This document shows positions 1 through 6,932 of a stretch of 14,354 bases of DNA, one piece after another; position 1 is the stretch's first letter; every line of letters begins with the position of its first letter. The translations under genes were made by a program, and so were the position numbers. A model generated the notes under the pieces. It made no database searches. It had not been told where the DNA came from and saw only the letters and a program-made list of their open reading frames with translations. The stretch lies in NCBI GenBank assembly GCA_036568605.1, contig DATCSE010000108.1:1-14354 (forward strand), read 5' to 3'. The DNA comes from DATCSE01 sp036568605 (GTDB taxonomy: Bacteria > Pseudomonadota > Gammaproteobacteria > Burkholderiales > Burkholderiaceae_C).

Positions 1-837
1 AGCCCGGGCCTTCTCGGTCTCGAGCTTCGCGACATCCAGCCCGAGCCGCGCCTTGCGCACCGACGGATGTTCGGCGTCGGCGCGTCCGACCCAGTCCTCG
101 ACATTCGCCGGCGCCAGCGCCGGCATCGCGAGCGGCGTCGCCAGCCCTCTGGGTTCGACGCCCTGGCGGCCGACCAGCTGGTCGAGCGCGATGCGCTTGG
201 TCAGCAGATCGTTCTGCGCCTGGATCTCGGTCGCACGCGCCAGGTCGTAGCGCGCCTGGGCTTCGCGCGTGTCGGTGATCGTCGCGTTGCCGACCTCGAA
301 ATTGCGCTTGGCCGAGGCAACCTGCTCATTGATCGCGGCGAGGCTGGCGCGTGCGGTGGCCAGTGTGTCCTGCGCGGCCAGCACGTCGAAGTAGGCCTGG
401 CTGACGCGCAGGATCAGGTCCTGTTCGGCGGTCTCGAAATCGGCACGCGAGACGTCCAGCGACTTCTCGGCCTGCGCGATCGTCGCGTCGTTCTGGCGGT
501 TGAACAGCGATTGCGAGCCTTGGACGGTCGCGCCCACCGAGTTGGAGTTGGCCTGTTGCGTGCTCGGCGCATCAGGGGTGCTGCTGGTCTGGCGCCCAGC
601 CTGCATCTGCAGCCCGACGCTGGGCCGGCGCAGCGCATAGGTCTGCTCGACGCGGTACTGCGCCGAATCGAGCGCGGCGCGTGCCGAGAGGTAGCTCGCG
701 TCGTAGGCGCGTGCCGCGTCGTACAGCTCCTGCAGGCTTTGCGCCTGCGCGAGCGGCGCGGTGCCCAGGCCGGTCAGCGCCGCGAAGGCGGCTACGGTCG
801 TGGCCGACAGGAAGTGACGAAGGCGTGGCAAACGCAT
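1..837 (-). CDS. tolC: TolC-family outer membrane efflux/secretion channel (N-terminal part)
   Basis: This gene encodes the N-terminal 279 residues of a TolC-type outer membrane factor and leaves the window at base 1, so the C-terminal part is missing. TolC proteins form trimeric outer membrane channels with a long periplasmic alpha-barrel, serving tripartite efflux pumps and type I secretion. The protein starts with a basic signal peptide (MRLPRLRHFL, then a hydrophobic stretch) that is likely cleaved after LAQA at residue 32. The mature part opens with SLQELYDAARAYDASYLSAR, the usual start of TolC-family proteins, followed by heptad-like helices (SQAYFDVLAAQDTL, NFEVGNATITDTREAQARYD). The ATG at 837 has a GGGAG ribosome site 7 nt upstream (845-849). 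The gene follows the PCMT-like gene on the same strand across about 205 bp; this neighbourhood is common in Burkholderiales. Family assignment is confident; which pump it serves is unknown. Confidence 0.92.
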   Translation of the reverse strand, partial: MRLPRLRHFLSATTVAAFAALTGLGTAPLAQAQSLQELYDAARAYDASYLSARAALDSAQYRVEQTYALRRPSVGLQMQAGRQTSSTPDAPSTQQANSNSVGATVQGSQSLFNRQNDATIAQAEKSLDVSRADFETAEQDLILRVSQAYFDVLAAQDTLATARASLAAINEQVASAKRNFEVGNATITDTREAQARYDLARATEIQAQNDLLTKRIALDQLVGRQGVEPRGLATPLAMPALAPANVEDWVGRADAEHPSVRKARLGLDVAKLETEKARA

Positions 838-1043
838 GCAGGATCTCCCGTAAGGGGTTTGTGTTGTCAGGTCCGGGCCGCGAGGTTAGGGGGCGCCTCG
901 CGGACTGTGCACGTGCGATGCGACGAAGCGCGAACTTCGGGCGCCACGCCGGCGGATATCGGCGACGGGCTGCGGCATCGTTGTCGTCGGCTTCGTATCG
1001 GCAACGGCATCGGCAGCTACAGGGGATGCGCTGTGAACAAACG

Positions 1044-1697
1044 TCAAAAGTGGAAGCGGGTGGGTTCGTCGAACCCGCGCAGCCGCGGTGCGACGGTGTC
1101 GAACAGCACGCGCCGATCGACACCCTGCTCGCCGCTGCGCTCGAGAATCACCGCGCGCATCACCGGGAGCTGGCCGACGATCGCGGCGAGGCGCCCGCCG
1201 ACCTTCAGCTGCGCCAGCAGCGCCGTCGGCACTTCGGCGACCGAGCCCGACAGCACGATGACGTCGTACGGGCCTTCGCTCGCATGGCCTGCCGAGCCGT
1301 CGGCATTCAGCACGGTCACGTTCAGCACGCCGGCGCGCTTCAGGTTCGTGCGCGCCAACTCGGCGAGTTCGGGGTCGATCTCCAGCGTCGTCACGTGCTG
1401 CGCCCGGTGCGCGAGCAGCGCGGCCATGTAGCCCGAGCCGGTGCCGATCTCGAGCACGCGCTCGTGCTTGTGCACGCCCAGCTCCTGCAGCAGCCGCGCC
1501 TCGACCTTGGGGGCGAGCATGCATTGGCCGCCGGGCAGCGGCACCTCGGTGTCGACGAAGGCAAGCGCACGGTAGGCGCTGGGCACGAAGTCCTCGCGCT
1601 TCACGACCGCGAGCAGGCTGAGCACGGCGCTGTCGAGCACGTCCCACGGACGGATCTGCTGCTCGATCATGTTGAAGCGGGCTTGTTCGATGTTCAT
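1044..1697 (-). CDS. PCMT-family methyltransferase (protein-L-isoaspartate O-methyltransferase-like, divergent)
   Basis: A 217-residue class I SAM-dependent methyltransferase of the PCMT family. Canonical members methylate L-isoaspartyl residues in damaged proteins as the first repair step in the cytosol. The N-terminus (MNIEQARFNMIEQQIRPWDV) matches the betaproteobacterial branch of the family. The SAM-binding motif I is VLEIGTGSGY (81-90), followed by the acidic loop TLEIDPE (104-110) and YDVIVLSGSV (144-153). Where canonical enzymes have GQTISAP, this protein has GQCMLAP (57-63), so the T-I-S residues near the substrate are replaced. It may therefore not be an isoaspartate repair enzyme. 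The gene lies between tetR and tolC on the same strand. A TAGAAT -10-like box lies about 60 nt upstream of the ATG. No clear Shine-Dalgarno is visible. Confidence 0.88.
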   Translation of the reverse strand: MNIEQARFNMIEQQIRPWDVLDSAVLSLLAVVKREDFVPSAYRALAFVDTEVPLPGGQCMLAPKVEARLLQELGVHKHERVLEIGTGSGYMAALLAHRAQHVTTLEIDPELAELARTNLKRAGVLNVTVLNADGSAGHASEGPYDVIVLSGSVAEVPTALLAQLKVGGRLAAIVGQLPVMRAVILERSGEQGVDRRVLFDTVAPRLRGFDEPTRFHF

Positions 1698-1757
1698 GGC
1701 GGTGTCGGGGTCGGAAGGCGGAGGAGGCTCGAGTCGTGGCTCGAAAGCGGGCGCCGC

Positions 1758-1763
1758 ATTCTA
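1758..1763 (-). promoter_or_regulatory. Candidate -10 element of the PCMT-like gene
   Basis: TAGAAT on the minus strand, 60 nt before the PCMT ATG and within the 91-bp gap after tetR. It matches the sigma70 -10 consensus at 5 of 6 positions. The hexamer 17 bp upstream (GCCGTG) is a poor -35, so the call rests on the -10 alone. It would allow pcm and tolC to be transcribed independently of tetR. Confidence 0.4.
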
Positions 1764-1788
1764 TTTCCTGAGGGTGCGTCCACGGCCG

Positions 1789-2484
1789 TCAGCGGCCAGG
1801 CTGCGGCGGCCGCGGCTGCAGTCCATGCAAAGCCAGATCGATCAGGGCCTCGGTGATAGCCTTCGGGTCGAGCTGGAACGCGGTCGAGCAGGCGCCCAGC
1901 GAGTGCTTGTTCATCGCCAGCAGCACCAGCGGCGCGACGATCGCGTGCACGACCTCGGGCACGTTCAGCCCCGCGCGGAATTCGCCGCGCCCGATCCCCC
2001 GCTCGATGATGGTCGCGATCAGCCGTTGCGACGGCGCGATCACTTCATCGACGTAGAACTGCGCCACCTCGGGAAAGTTGCGCGCCTCCGAGGTCATCAG
2101 CTTGATGATGCCGGACGCGCGCGTCTCGCCGATGCGCTCCCACCACAGGCGCAGCATCGTCGCAAGCAACTCCGTGCTCGGGCCCTCGAACTCGCGCACG
2201 ATGTCCACGCCCTCGGCGATCTGGTTGATGACGTTGTGCCGGACGACCTCCTTCAGCAGCTCTTCCTTGCTCGGGTAGTACAGGTACAGCGTCCCCTTGG
2301 AGACGCCGGCGCGCGCCGCGACGTCCTCGGAGCGGGTCGCCGCGAAGCCGCGCTCGACGAACAGGTCGAGCGCGGCGTCCAGCAGCTCCTGCGGACGCGC
2401 TTCCTTGCGGCGCTGCCGCTGCGGCGCGCGTGCGCCGCCGGCGTCGGCTTCGGGGAGGGGCGGGAGGATGGGGTTTGCGGTCAT
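1789..2484 (-). CDS. TetR/AcrR-family transcriptional repressor
   Basis: A 231-residue TetR-type regulator. After a Pro-rich lead (residues 1-20), the basic stretch RQRRKEARPQELLDAALDLF begins the DNA-binding domain. The HTH follows as FAATRSEDVAARAGVSKGTLYLYYPSKEELL, very close to the family consensus (VSKGTLYxYFxSKEEL). The C-terminal all-alpha ligand/dimerisation domain contains WWERIGETRASGIIKLMTSEARNFPEVAQFY, found in AcrR-type relatives with a TetR_C domain. The ATG at 2484 is the only start that keeps the whole HTH and lies in an inverted repeat that is probably its own operator. The good sigma70 promoter just upstream leaves room for only about 11 nt of leader, and no Shine-Dalgarno is visible. 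No transporter is next to it, apart from tolC two genes downstream, so the regulon and ligand are unknown. Family confident, role inferred. Confidence 0.93.
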   Translation of the reverse strand: MTANPILPPLPEADAGGARAPQRQRRKEARPQELLDAALDLFVERGFAATRSEDVAARAGVSKGTLYLYYPSKEELLKEVVRHNVINQIAEGVDIVREFEGPSTELLATMLRLWWERIGETRASGIIKLMTSEARNFPEVAQFYVDEVIAPSQRLIATIIERGIGRGEFRAGLNVPEVVHAIVAPLVLLAMNKHSLGACSTAFQLDPKAITEALIDLALHGLQPRPPQPGR

Positions 2485-2503
2485 ACTGACTGATGGGTCA
2501 GTA
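2484..2503. promoter_or_regulatory. Inverted-repeat operator, probable TetR auto-repression site
   Basis: A perfect 7-bp inverted repeat, TACTGAC (2484-2490) and GTCAGTA (2497-2503), with the 6-bp spacer TGATGG. It covers the space from the tetR -10 through the predicted transcription start to the tetR start codon. Size and position are typical of TetR operators. The half-site TGGGTCA (2494-2500) recurs exactly at 2524-2530, overlapping the -35. Confidence 0.75.
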
Positions 2504-2531
2504 ATGTAGCCAGCGCTTCCGTGTGGGTCAA
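2503..2531 (-). promoter_or_regulatory. Sigma70-type promoter of tetR
   Basis: On the minus strand, TTGACC (2531-2526, 5 of 6 to the -35 consensus) and TACATT (2508-2503, 4 of 6 to the -10 consensus) are separated by 17 bp, the optimal spacing. Predicted transcription start is near 2496, inside the inverted repeat. Confidence 0.65.
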
Positions 2532-2597
2532 GCCGGGCCGCGGCTGCGCGCCATGTCGCAACGCCGCCCCGGACATATGCCGCTGAGGCACGATGCC

Positions 2598-2603
2598 TAG
2601 AAT
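2598..2603 (+). promoter_or_regulatory. Candidate -10 element of the lipoprotein gene (leaderless arrangement)
   Basis: TAGAAT ends 8 nt before the ATG at 2612, so a normal start of transcription would fall at or within 2 nt of the start codon. There is no Shine-Dalgarno. No convincing -35 is seen at 16-18 bp (CATATG/ATATGC). Confidence 0.45.
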
Positions 2604-2611
2604 CGCGCCCC

Positions 2612-3196
2612 ATGTTTGCCCTCCGACGCCGCGCTGCCGCGGTTGCCATGTTCGGGCTCGCGCTTGCGCTGGCGGCCTGCGCCGCGCTGCTAGGTCCGCG
2701 CACGATCGAGATCCCCGAGGCGCGGCTGCAGCAGCTGGTGGCGCGCCAGTTCCCGCTGAAGAGCCGCGCGCTGGAGCTGCTCGACATCAACATCGCCGTG
2801 CCGCGCCTCGCGCTGCGTCCCGACGAGAACCGCATCGCGACCGACTTCGACCTGACGATAGGCGAGACCCTGCTGAAGACGCCGTACCGCGGCACGATCG
2901 CGCTGAGCTACGGGCTGCGCTACGAGCCCGGCGACCGGACGGTGCGGCTGGCCGATCTGCGCATCGAGCGCGCCGAGCTCGGCGAAGTGGGCAGCGCGAA
3001 CATGCCGGGCGGCACGCGGCGCCAGCTCGACCGCATAGGCGCGACGATCGCCGAGAAGGTGCTGGGCGATCCGGTGGTCTACACGTTGACGCCCAAGGAC
3101 CTCGAGGCGGTGCAGGGCCGCGGCTATCAGCCGGGCGAGATCCGCGTCACCGGCACGGGGCTGACGATCACGCTGGTGCCCGAGGCCGCGCGCTGA
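2612..3196 (+). CDS. DUF1439-type (YceB-like) envelope lipoprotein
   Basis: A 194-residue predicted lipoprotein. The signal peptide is basic (MFALRRRAAA) then hydrophobic, with a lipobox LAAC that puts the lipidated Cys at residue 23. The mature part (TIEIPEARLQQLVARQFP, LLDINIAVPRLALRPDENRI, and the C-terminal GEIRVTGTGLTITLVP) has the layout of the DUF1439 family, whose E. coli member is the outer-membrane lipoprotein YceB. The fold of this family is related to lipid-binding tubular domains, but its biochemical role is unsettled. The first ATG (2612) gives the full signal peptide; an inner ATG at 2648 would shorten it. The gene diverges from tetR and lies 57 bp before uppP on the same strand, so co-transcription with uppP is possible. 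Family call is from recall of sequence style, not from a search. Confidence 0.8.
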   Translation: MFALRRRAAAVAMFGLALALAACAALLGPRTIEIPEARLQQLVARQFPLKSRALELLDINIAVPRLALRPDENRIATDFDLTIGETLLKTPYRGTIALSYGLRYEPGDRTVRLADLRIERAELGEVGSANMPGGTRRQLDRIGATIAEKVLGDPVVYTLTPKDLEAVQGRGYQPGEIRVTGTGLTITLVPEAAR

Positions 3197-3240
3197 GGCG
3201 GGCGCGAACCCGACGGGCTCCCTTCCTTCCATCCAATCTT

Positions 3241-3245
3241 CGGAG
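3241..3245 (+). promoter_or_regulatory. Ribosome binding site fixing the TTG start of uppP
   Basis: CGGAG lies 8 nt before the TTG at 3254, and the residues MDLILLVKAAIMG that follow align with family N-termini. The next in-frame ATG (residue 12) would cut off part of the first conserved helix. Confidence 0.7.
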
Positions 3246-3253
3246 TTTCTTCC

Positions 3254-4078
3254 TTGGACCTGATTCTTCTCGTCAAGGCCGCGATCATGGGCATCGTCGA
3301 AGGCCTGACCGAATTCCTGCCGGTCTCCAGCACCGGTCACCTGATCCTCGCCGGCTCGCTGCTGGGCGTCTCGGACGACAAGAGCAAGGTGTTCGACATC
3401 GCGATCCAGACCGGCGCGATCGTCGCCGTCGTCATCGTCTACTGGCAGCGTGTGCGCGACACGCTGGTCGGGCTGGGCAGCGACGAGAAGGCGCGGCGCT
3501 TCGCGGTCAACGTCGCGATCGGCTTCTTTCCGGCGGTCGTGCTGGGCTTGCTGTTCGGCAAGGCGATCAAGGCGCACCTGTTCACGCCGGTGGTCGTCGC
3601 GACGACCTTCATCCTCGGCGGCTTCATCATCCTGTGGGCCGAACGGCGCACGCAGAGCGCGACCCGCGTGGCGACAGTCGACGACATGACGCCCTGGGAC
3701 GCACTGAAGGTCGGCCTCGTGCAATGCCTGGCGATGATCCCCGGCACCAGCCGTTCCGGGGCGACCATCATCGGCGGCATGCTGCTGGGCCTGAGCCGCA
3801 AGGCCGCGACCGACTACAGCTTCTTCCTCGCAATCCCGACGCTGATCGGCGCCGGCCTGTACAGCCTCTACAAAGAGCGCGCGCTGCTGTCGGCCGCCGA
3901 CATCCCGCTGTTCACGGTCGGGTTGCTGTTCTCGTTCATCGCGGCATGGCTGTGCGTGCGCTGGCTGCTGCGCTACATCTCCAGCCACACCTTCGTGCCG
4001 TTCGCGTGGTACCGGATCGCGTTCGGCCTCGTCGTGCTGGCGACAGCGTACAGCGGGCTCGTGACCTGGGCCGACTGA
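3254..4078 (+). CDS. uppP: Undecaprenyl-diphosphatase (UppP/BacA)
   Basis: A 274-residue integral membrane phosphatase that removes one phosphate from undecaprenyl pyrophosphate, recycling the lipid carrier for peptidoglycan and other surface polymers. The length is normal for the family. The first catalytic motif is EGLTEFLPVSSTGHL (16-30), with the E-x3-E glutamates E16 and E20 and the His H29. The second is IPGTSRSGAT (162-171), with the phosphate-binding Arg at 167. The rest is hydrophobic helices (for example 88-101, 112-129, 217-237 and 253-269). The start is TTG with a good Shine-Dalgarno. The preceding gene is the DUF1439 lipoprotein on the same strand. The next gene is convergent, 51 bp away. 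Assignment is very firm. Confidence 0.97.
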   Translation: MDLILLVKAAIMGIVEGLTEFLPVSSTGHLILAGSLLGVSDDKSKVFDIAIQTGAIVAVVIVYWQRVRDTLVGLGSDEKARRFAVNVAIGFFPAVVLGLLFGKAIKAHLFTPVVVATTFILGGFIILWAERRTQSATRVATVDDMTPWDALKVGLVQCLAMIPGTSRSGATIIGGMLLGLSRKAATDYSFFLAIPTLIGAGLYSLYKERALLSAADIPLFTVGLLFSFIAAWLCVRWLLRYISSHTFVPFAWYRIAFGLVVLATAYSGLVTWAD

Positions 4079-4092
4079 GACCGCACGCGAGC

Positions 4093-4119
4093 CCGGGCGA
4101 GCCGGCTGCGCGGGCCCGG
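4093..4119. terminator. GC-rich inverted repeat in the convergent gap, possible bidirectional terminator
   Basis: CCGGGC (4093-4098) and GCCCGG (4114-4119) can pair around a 15-nt loop that itself contains GCCGGC. It lies in the 51-bp gap between the convergent uppP and the DUF11 lipoprotein. There is no T-tract on either side, so a role as terminator is only suggested by position. Confidence 0.3.
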
Positions 4120-4129
4120 CGTCACCGCG

Positions 4130-5893
4130 TCAGTTGGCCGACCAGTGGATCGCACCGTGCAGTGCTGGCCCGAATCCCTCGCAATGCTGCTCGAACCGCA
4201 GGTCGATCGATGTGAGCGTGACGCCCGAGTAGCTTACCGCGTCGACGATGAACCAGCCCTTTAGCGTATTGCATCCGTTCCCATTGCCCCACCAACTGAT
4301 CCCACCCTTGGCGGGGTTCTCGAACGGATAGCGCTGCAGGTCCCCGTAGTAGCCGGGTTGCAGCAGTGCTAGGCCGATCATTGCCTGGAAGTCGCCGTAC
4401 CAGTACTGGGCGCCGTTGACCGCGATCGAGAACCGTCCGCCGGACCCGCTGGGAGTCAAGGTTGCATTCGACGGGGTGTACAGGTAAGTTCCCCCGCCTC
4501 CAATGTAGTCACCCAGATCGCTTTGCAAGTACACGTAGTTGCCGCTGGTCGGCGTGATCCCGGCAGGCGGTGTCCACAGCCCTGCCGGCGGTGGGCTCAC
4601 CGGGCCGGGCGGCATCGTGTTGTCGTAGGCGGTCCAGTGGACTTGCCCGTGCAGGGCCGCTGCTACACCCTCGCAGTGCTGCTCGAAGTTCAGGTCGACC
4701 TCTTTGAGCTCGGTGCCTTCATAGACGACGTGCGTCACGGACAACGACGCGTTGAGCGTGTTGCAGCCGCGGCCGTCGCCGCTCCAGTCCAGGCCACCGG
4801 TCGCGGTGCTGCTGAATGGATATCGCGTGAGCCCGGTATAGGTGCCCACCTGGACCTTTGAATAGGTACCAGGCAGTACGAAGTTCCCGTTCCACCATTG
4901 GTCGCCGTCCAACGCGATGCTCAGATGCCCGCCGCTTGAGCTGACGTTCATCGTGGTGTTCGTTCGTGTGAACTCGTACGTGCGTCCGCCGCCGATGTAG
5001 TCGCCGGTGTCGCTTTGCAGGGTAATCACATTGGGCGCAACGGCCACGGTCGACGCCGTCCCCGTGTCGTTTGCCGAGGCCGGATCGCCGGCTGCCAACG
5101 CAGTCATCGTCGCATTCTTCGCGCCGAGAGCACCTGTGCCGACGTTGGTCGATACCGCGAACGTCAAGCGCGAGTCCTTTGGCAGGTTCGGGACGACGAA
5201 CGAGGCGCCCAGCGTGCTCGGGCACACCGCGGCACCGGTTGCCGTGCAAGTGACGGTGCGCAGGGTCTGGTCGGCGTCCGACGAGATCGTCAGGTGAACA
5301 TCGAGCGCCGTGTCCGGGCCGGCATTGCCCAGCGACATCGCGTAGGTTGCCGTGCCTCCGCCGACAACCGGGACATCGGGATTGATCGCAGAAACGCTCA
5401 CGTCTGCCGAATAAGCTTTGACTTGGAACGTCGCCGTGTTGTCGGCAGGCGTGCCGTCGTTGCTCGCCGAGACCGACGCCGCGCTCGCCAGATCGCCGCT
5501 GGCGCCCTTCGTCACCGTGGCGGTGACCGTAAACACCAGGCTACCGTTCGCGGGCAACGTGCCGATGTCGATAGTCGGTCCCGAAACGTTCGCCGGACAT
5601 GTTGCTCCGCCGCTGGCCGTACAGCTGACGGTATCGACAATCAGCGTCGAGGCCAGCATGCGGTTCAATGAAACGTTGCTGGCAGCATCGGGTCCCGCGT
5701 TTGCGACCGTCAGCTCGATGGTCGTGCTTCCACCGCTCGGAATGGCACTGGCGGACGTCGCCGCTCGCACCGAAACGTTGCTGCTGCCAGTTCCCGAAGG
5801 CGCCGATGTTCCGGTCGTACCGTCGCTGCCGCCACCGCCACACGCGGCCATACCGAAAGCGGCGAGTACCGCCAGCCAGGATCGCAAACGCAT
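4130..5893 (-). CDS. Lipoprotein with two DUF11 domains and two copies of a FEQHCEG module
   Basis: A 587-residue exported protein of unknown function. The signal peptide MRLRSWLAVLAAFGMAAC ends in a lipobox with the lipidated Cys at residue 18, followed by a Gly/Ser/Thr-rich linker. Two DUF11-type beta-sandwich repeats follow (about 39-158 and 162-286), each with the VANAGPD or LGNAGPD motif and a close Cys pair (C91/C99, C216/C224). Then come two copies of a roughly 135-residue module (about 289-423 and 454-586) joined by a Pro-rich linker. Both modules share LQSDxGDYIGGGxTY, RYPF, GCNTL and (N/R)FEQHCEG followed by ALHGxxHW. Each has two conserved Cys (377/407 and 541/571), likely a disulfide. 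I recognise this signature in large exported bacterial proteins but know of no function. The start at 5893 is chosen over the ATG at 5899 because GGAGG is 6 nt away. The base composition looks less GC-rich than its neighbours, which may indicate later acquisition. Confidence 0.85.
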   Translation of the reverse strand: MRLRSWLAVLAAFGMAACGGGGSDGTTGTSAPSGTGSSNVSVRAATSASAIPSGGSTTIELTVANAGPDAASNVSLNRMLASTLIVDTVSCTASGGATCPANVSGPTIDIGTLPANGSLVFTVTATVTKGASGDLASAASVSASNDGTPADNTATFQVKAYSADVSVSAINPDVPVVGGGTATYAMSLGNAGPDTALDVHLTISSDADQTLRTVTCTATGAAVCPSTLGASFVVPNLPKDSRLTFAVSTNVGTGALGAKNATMTALAAGDPASANDTGTASTVAVAPNVITLQSDTGDYIGGGRTYEFTRTNTTMNVSSSGGHLSIALDGDQWWNGNFVLPGTYSKVQVGTYTGLTRYPFSSTATGGLDWSGDGRGCNTLNASLSVTHVVYEGTELKEVDLNFEQHCEGVAAALHGQVHWTAYDNTMPPGPVSPPPAGLWTPPAGITPTSGNYVYLQSDLGDYIGGGGTYLYTPSNATLTPSGSGGRFSIAVNGAQYWYGDFQAMIGLALLQPGYYGDLQRYPFENPAKGGISWWGNGNGCNTLKGWFIVDAVSYSGVTLTSIDLRFEQHCEGFGPALHGAIHWSAN

Positions 5894-5899
5894 CCCCAT

Positions 5900-5904
5900 C
5901 CTCC
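5900..5904 (-). promoter_or_regulatory. Ribosome binding site deciding the start of the DUF11 lipoprotein
   Basis: GGAGG on the minus strand directly touches the upstream ATG (5899) but has ideal 6-nt spacing to the second ATG (5893), which is therefore the likely start. Confidence 0.7.
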
Positions 5905-6015
5905 AAGACGTAGTTCGTCACCGAGGACCAGGTGCTTTGATCCTCCCTCCTGCGCCGGCTTCGACCGCGACATGCGTGCGCCGCGGTTGCCGATGAGATG
6001 GCCGGTGCGGGCGGG

Positions 6016-6021
6016 AGTCTA
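6016..6021 (-). promoter_or_regulatory. Candidate -10 element for the DUF11 lipoprotein
   Basis: TAGACT on the minus strand, about 120 nt upstream of the start codon and inside the gap after trmB. The -35 region at 17 bp (GAGGTT) is weak. The same hexamer serves as the -10 of the second TIGR04325 gene. Confidence 0.35.
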
Positions 6022-6085
6022 GCTGCGCGCGCGGGCCGAACCTCGAATCACCCCCGCAGATGGATGGCGTGAGCTTGGACGTGCG

Positions 6086-6811
6086 TCAAGGCAAGTCCGG
6101 CGCCTGACGCCTCACGAACACCAGGTCCCACACCCCGTGGCCCAGCTTCAGGCCGCGGTTCTCGAACTTGGTCAGCGGGCGATAGGCCGGCCGGGTCGCG
6201 TAGCCGTCGCCGGTGTTGCGCAGCTGCGGCTCGGCCGACAGCACCTCCAGCATCTGCTCGGCATACGGCTGCCAGTCGGTCGCGCAGTGCAGGTAGCCGT
6301 CCGGCTGCAGGCGGCTTGCCAGCAGGCGTACGAAAGGCGGCTGGATCAGGCGGCGCTTGTGGTGCCGCTTCTTGTGCCACGGGTCGGGGAAGAACACATG
6401 GACGCCGGCGAGTGAGGTCGGCGCGATCATCTGCTCGAGCACTTCGACCGCGTCGTGCTGGATCAGCCGCAGGTTCGTGAGCCCGCTTTCGCCGATGCGC
6501 TTGAGCAGTGCGCCGACGCCCGGCGTGTGGACCTCGACGCCGATGAAGTCCGTGTCGGGCAGCGCGTGTGCGATCGCCGCCGTCGCATCGCCCATGCCGA
6601 AGCCGATCTCCAGCACGTGCGGCGCATGGCGGCCGAACGCCGCGTCGAAGTCCATGGGCTGCGCCGCGTAGGGCAGCACGTAGCGCGGGCCGAGCTCGGC
6701 CAGCGCGCGCGCCTGCCCGGGGCCCATGCGGCCGGCACGCACGACGAAGCTGCGGATGCTGCGCGGATGGGAGGGCGGATCGGAGGGCGAGGGGTTCGGC
6801 GCGTCGGCCAT
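6086..6811 (-). CDS. trmB: tRNA (guanine-N7-)-methyltransferase TrmB
   Basis: A 241-residue SAM-dependent enzyme that makes m7G at position 46 in the variable loop of tRNAs. Visible family motifs are LEIGFGMG (67-74, SAM loop), GVEVH (91-95), VFFPDPWHKKRHHKRRL (139-155, the TrmB hallmark), TDW (178-180) and TKFENRG (214-220). The first 20 residues are Pro/Ser-rich and probably disordered. They are followed by SFVVRAGRMGPGQARAL, which is conserved in proteobacterial TrmB. The ATG at 6811 is chosen because residues further upstream do not look like the family; no strong Shine-Dalgarno is seen. The gene is divergent from the phospholipase gene and has its own 3' gap of about 190 bp before the DUF11 lipoprotein. 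A CACAAT hexamer at 6851-6846 could be its -10. Confidence 0.95.
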   Translation of the reverse strand: MADAPNPSPSDPPSHPRSIRSFVVRAGRMGPGQARALAELGPRYVLPYAAQPMDFDAAFGRHAPHVLEIGFGMGDATAAIAHALPDTDFIGVEVHTPGVGALLKRIGESGLTNLRLIQHDAVEVLEQMIAPTSLAGVHVFFPDPWHKKRHHKRRLIQPPFVRLLASRLQPDGYLHCATDWQPYAEQMLEVLSAEPQLRNTGDGYATRPAYRPLTKFENRGLKLGHGVWDLVFVRRQAPDLP

Positions 6812-6863
6812 GGCGAGGGAAGAGCGATCAACACGAAGCGCGCGGATTGTGCCCGACGTCGCG

Positions 6864-6877
6864 CCGTGCCGGCACGG
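6864..6877. repeat. 14-bp perfect palindrome in the trmB-phospholipase divergent region
   Basis: CCGTGCCGGCACGG is a perfect palindrome located 53 bp upstream of trmB and 171 bp upstream of the phospholipase gene. It is next to the Pho-box-like sites. It could be a site for a dimeric regulator; no known consensus is claimed. Confidence 0.4.
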
Positions 6878-6882
6878 TTCCG

Positions 6883-6900
6883 ATGACCGTGCGATGACGC
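6883..6900 (-). promoter_or_regulatory. Pho-box-like direct repeat, minus orientation
   Basis: Read on the minus strand: GCGTCAT-CGCA-CGGTCAT, two 7-mers 11 bp apart. The PhoB consensus unit is CTGTCAT with a 4-bp spacer; the matches are 5 of 7 and 6 of 7. The spacer is GC-rich rather than AT-rich. No good -10 lies at the usual distance on this strand, so it may be an accessory site for the divergent phospholipase gene. Confidence 0.5.
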
Positions 6901-6932
6901 CTCGCAATTGCTCACAACAAATCGTGTGCAGC

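Noticed and set aside
3197..3253. Short hairpin (ACCC/GGGT-like) followed by pyrimidine-rich sequence between the lipoprotein gene and uppP, as an attenuator
   Set aside because: The stem is only about 4 bp and there is no real T-tract; too weak to call.
2593..4215. Long open frame on the plus strand covering the lipoprotein and uppP in another frame
   Set aside because: Its translation is Arg/Ala/Gly-rich without motifs and it overlaps two well-supported genes; it is a by-product of high GC.
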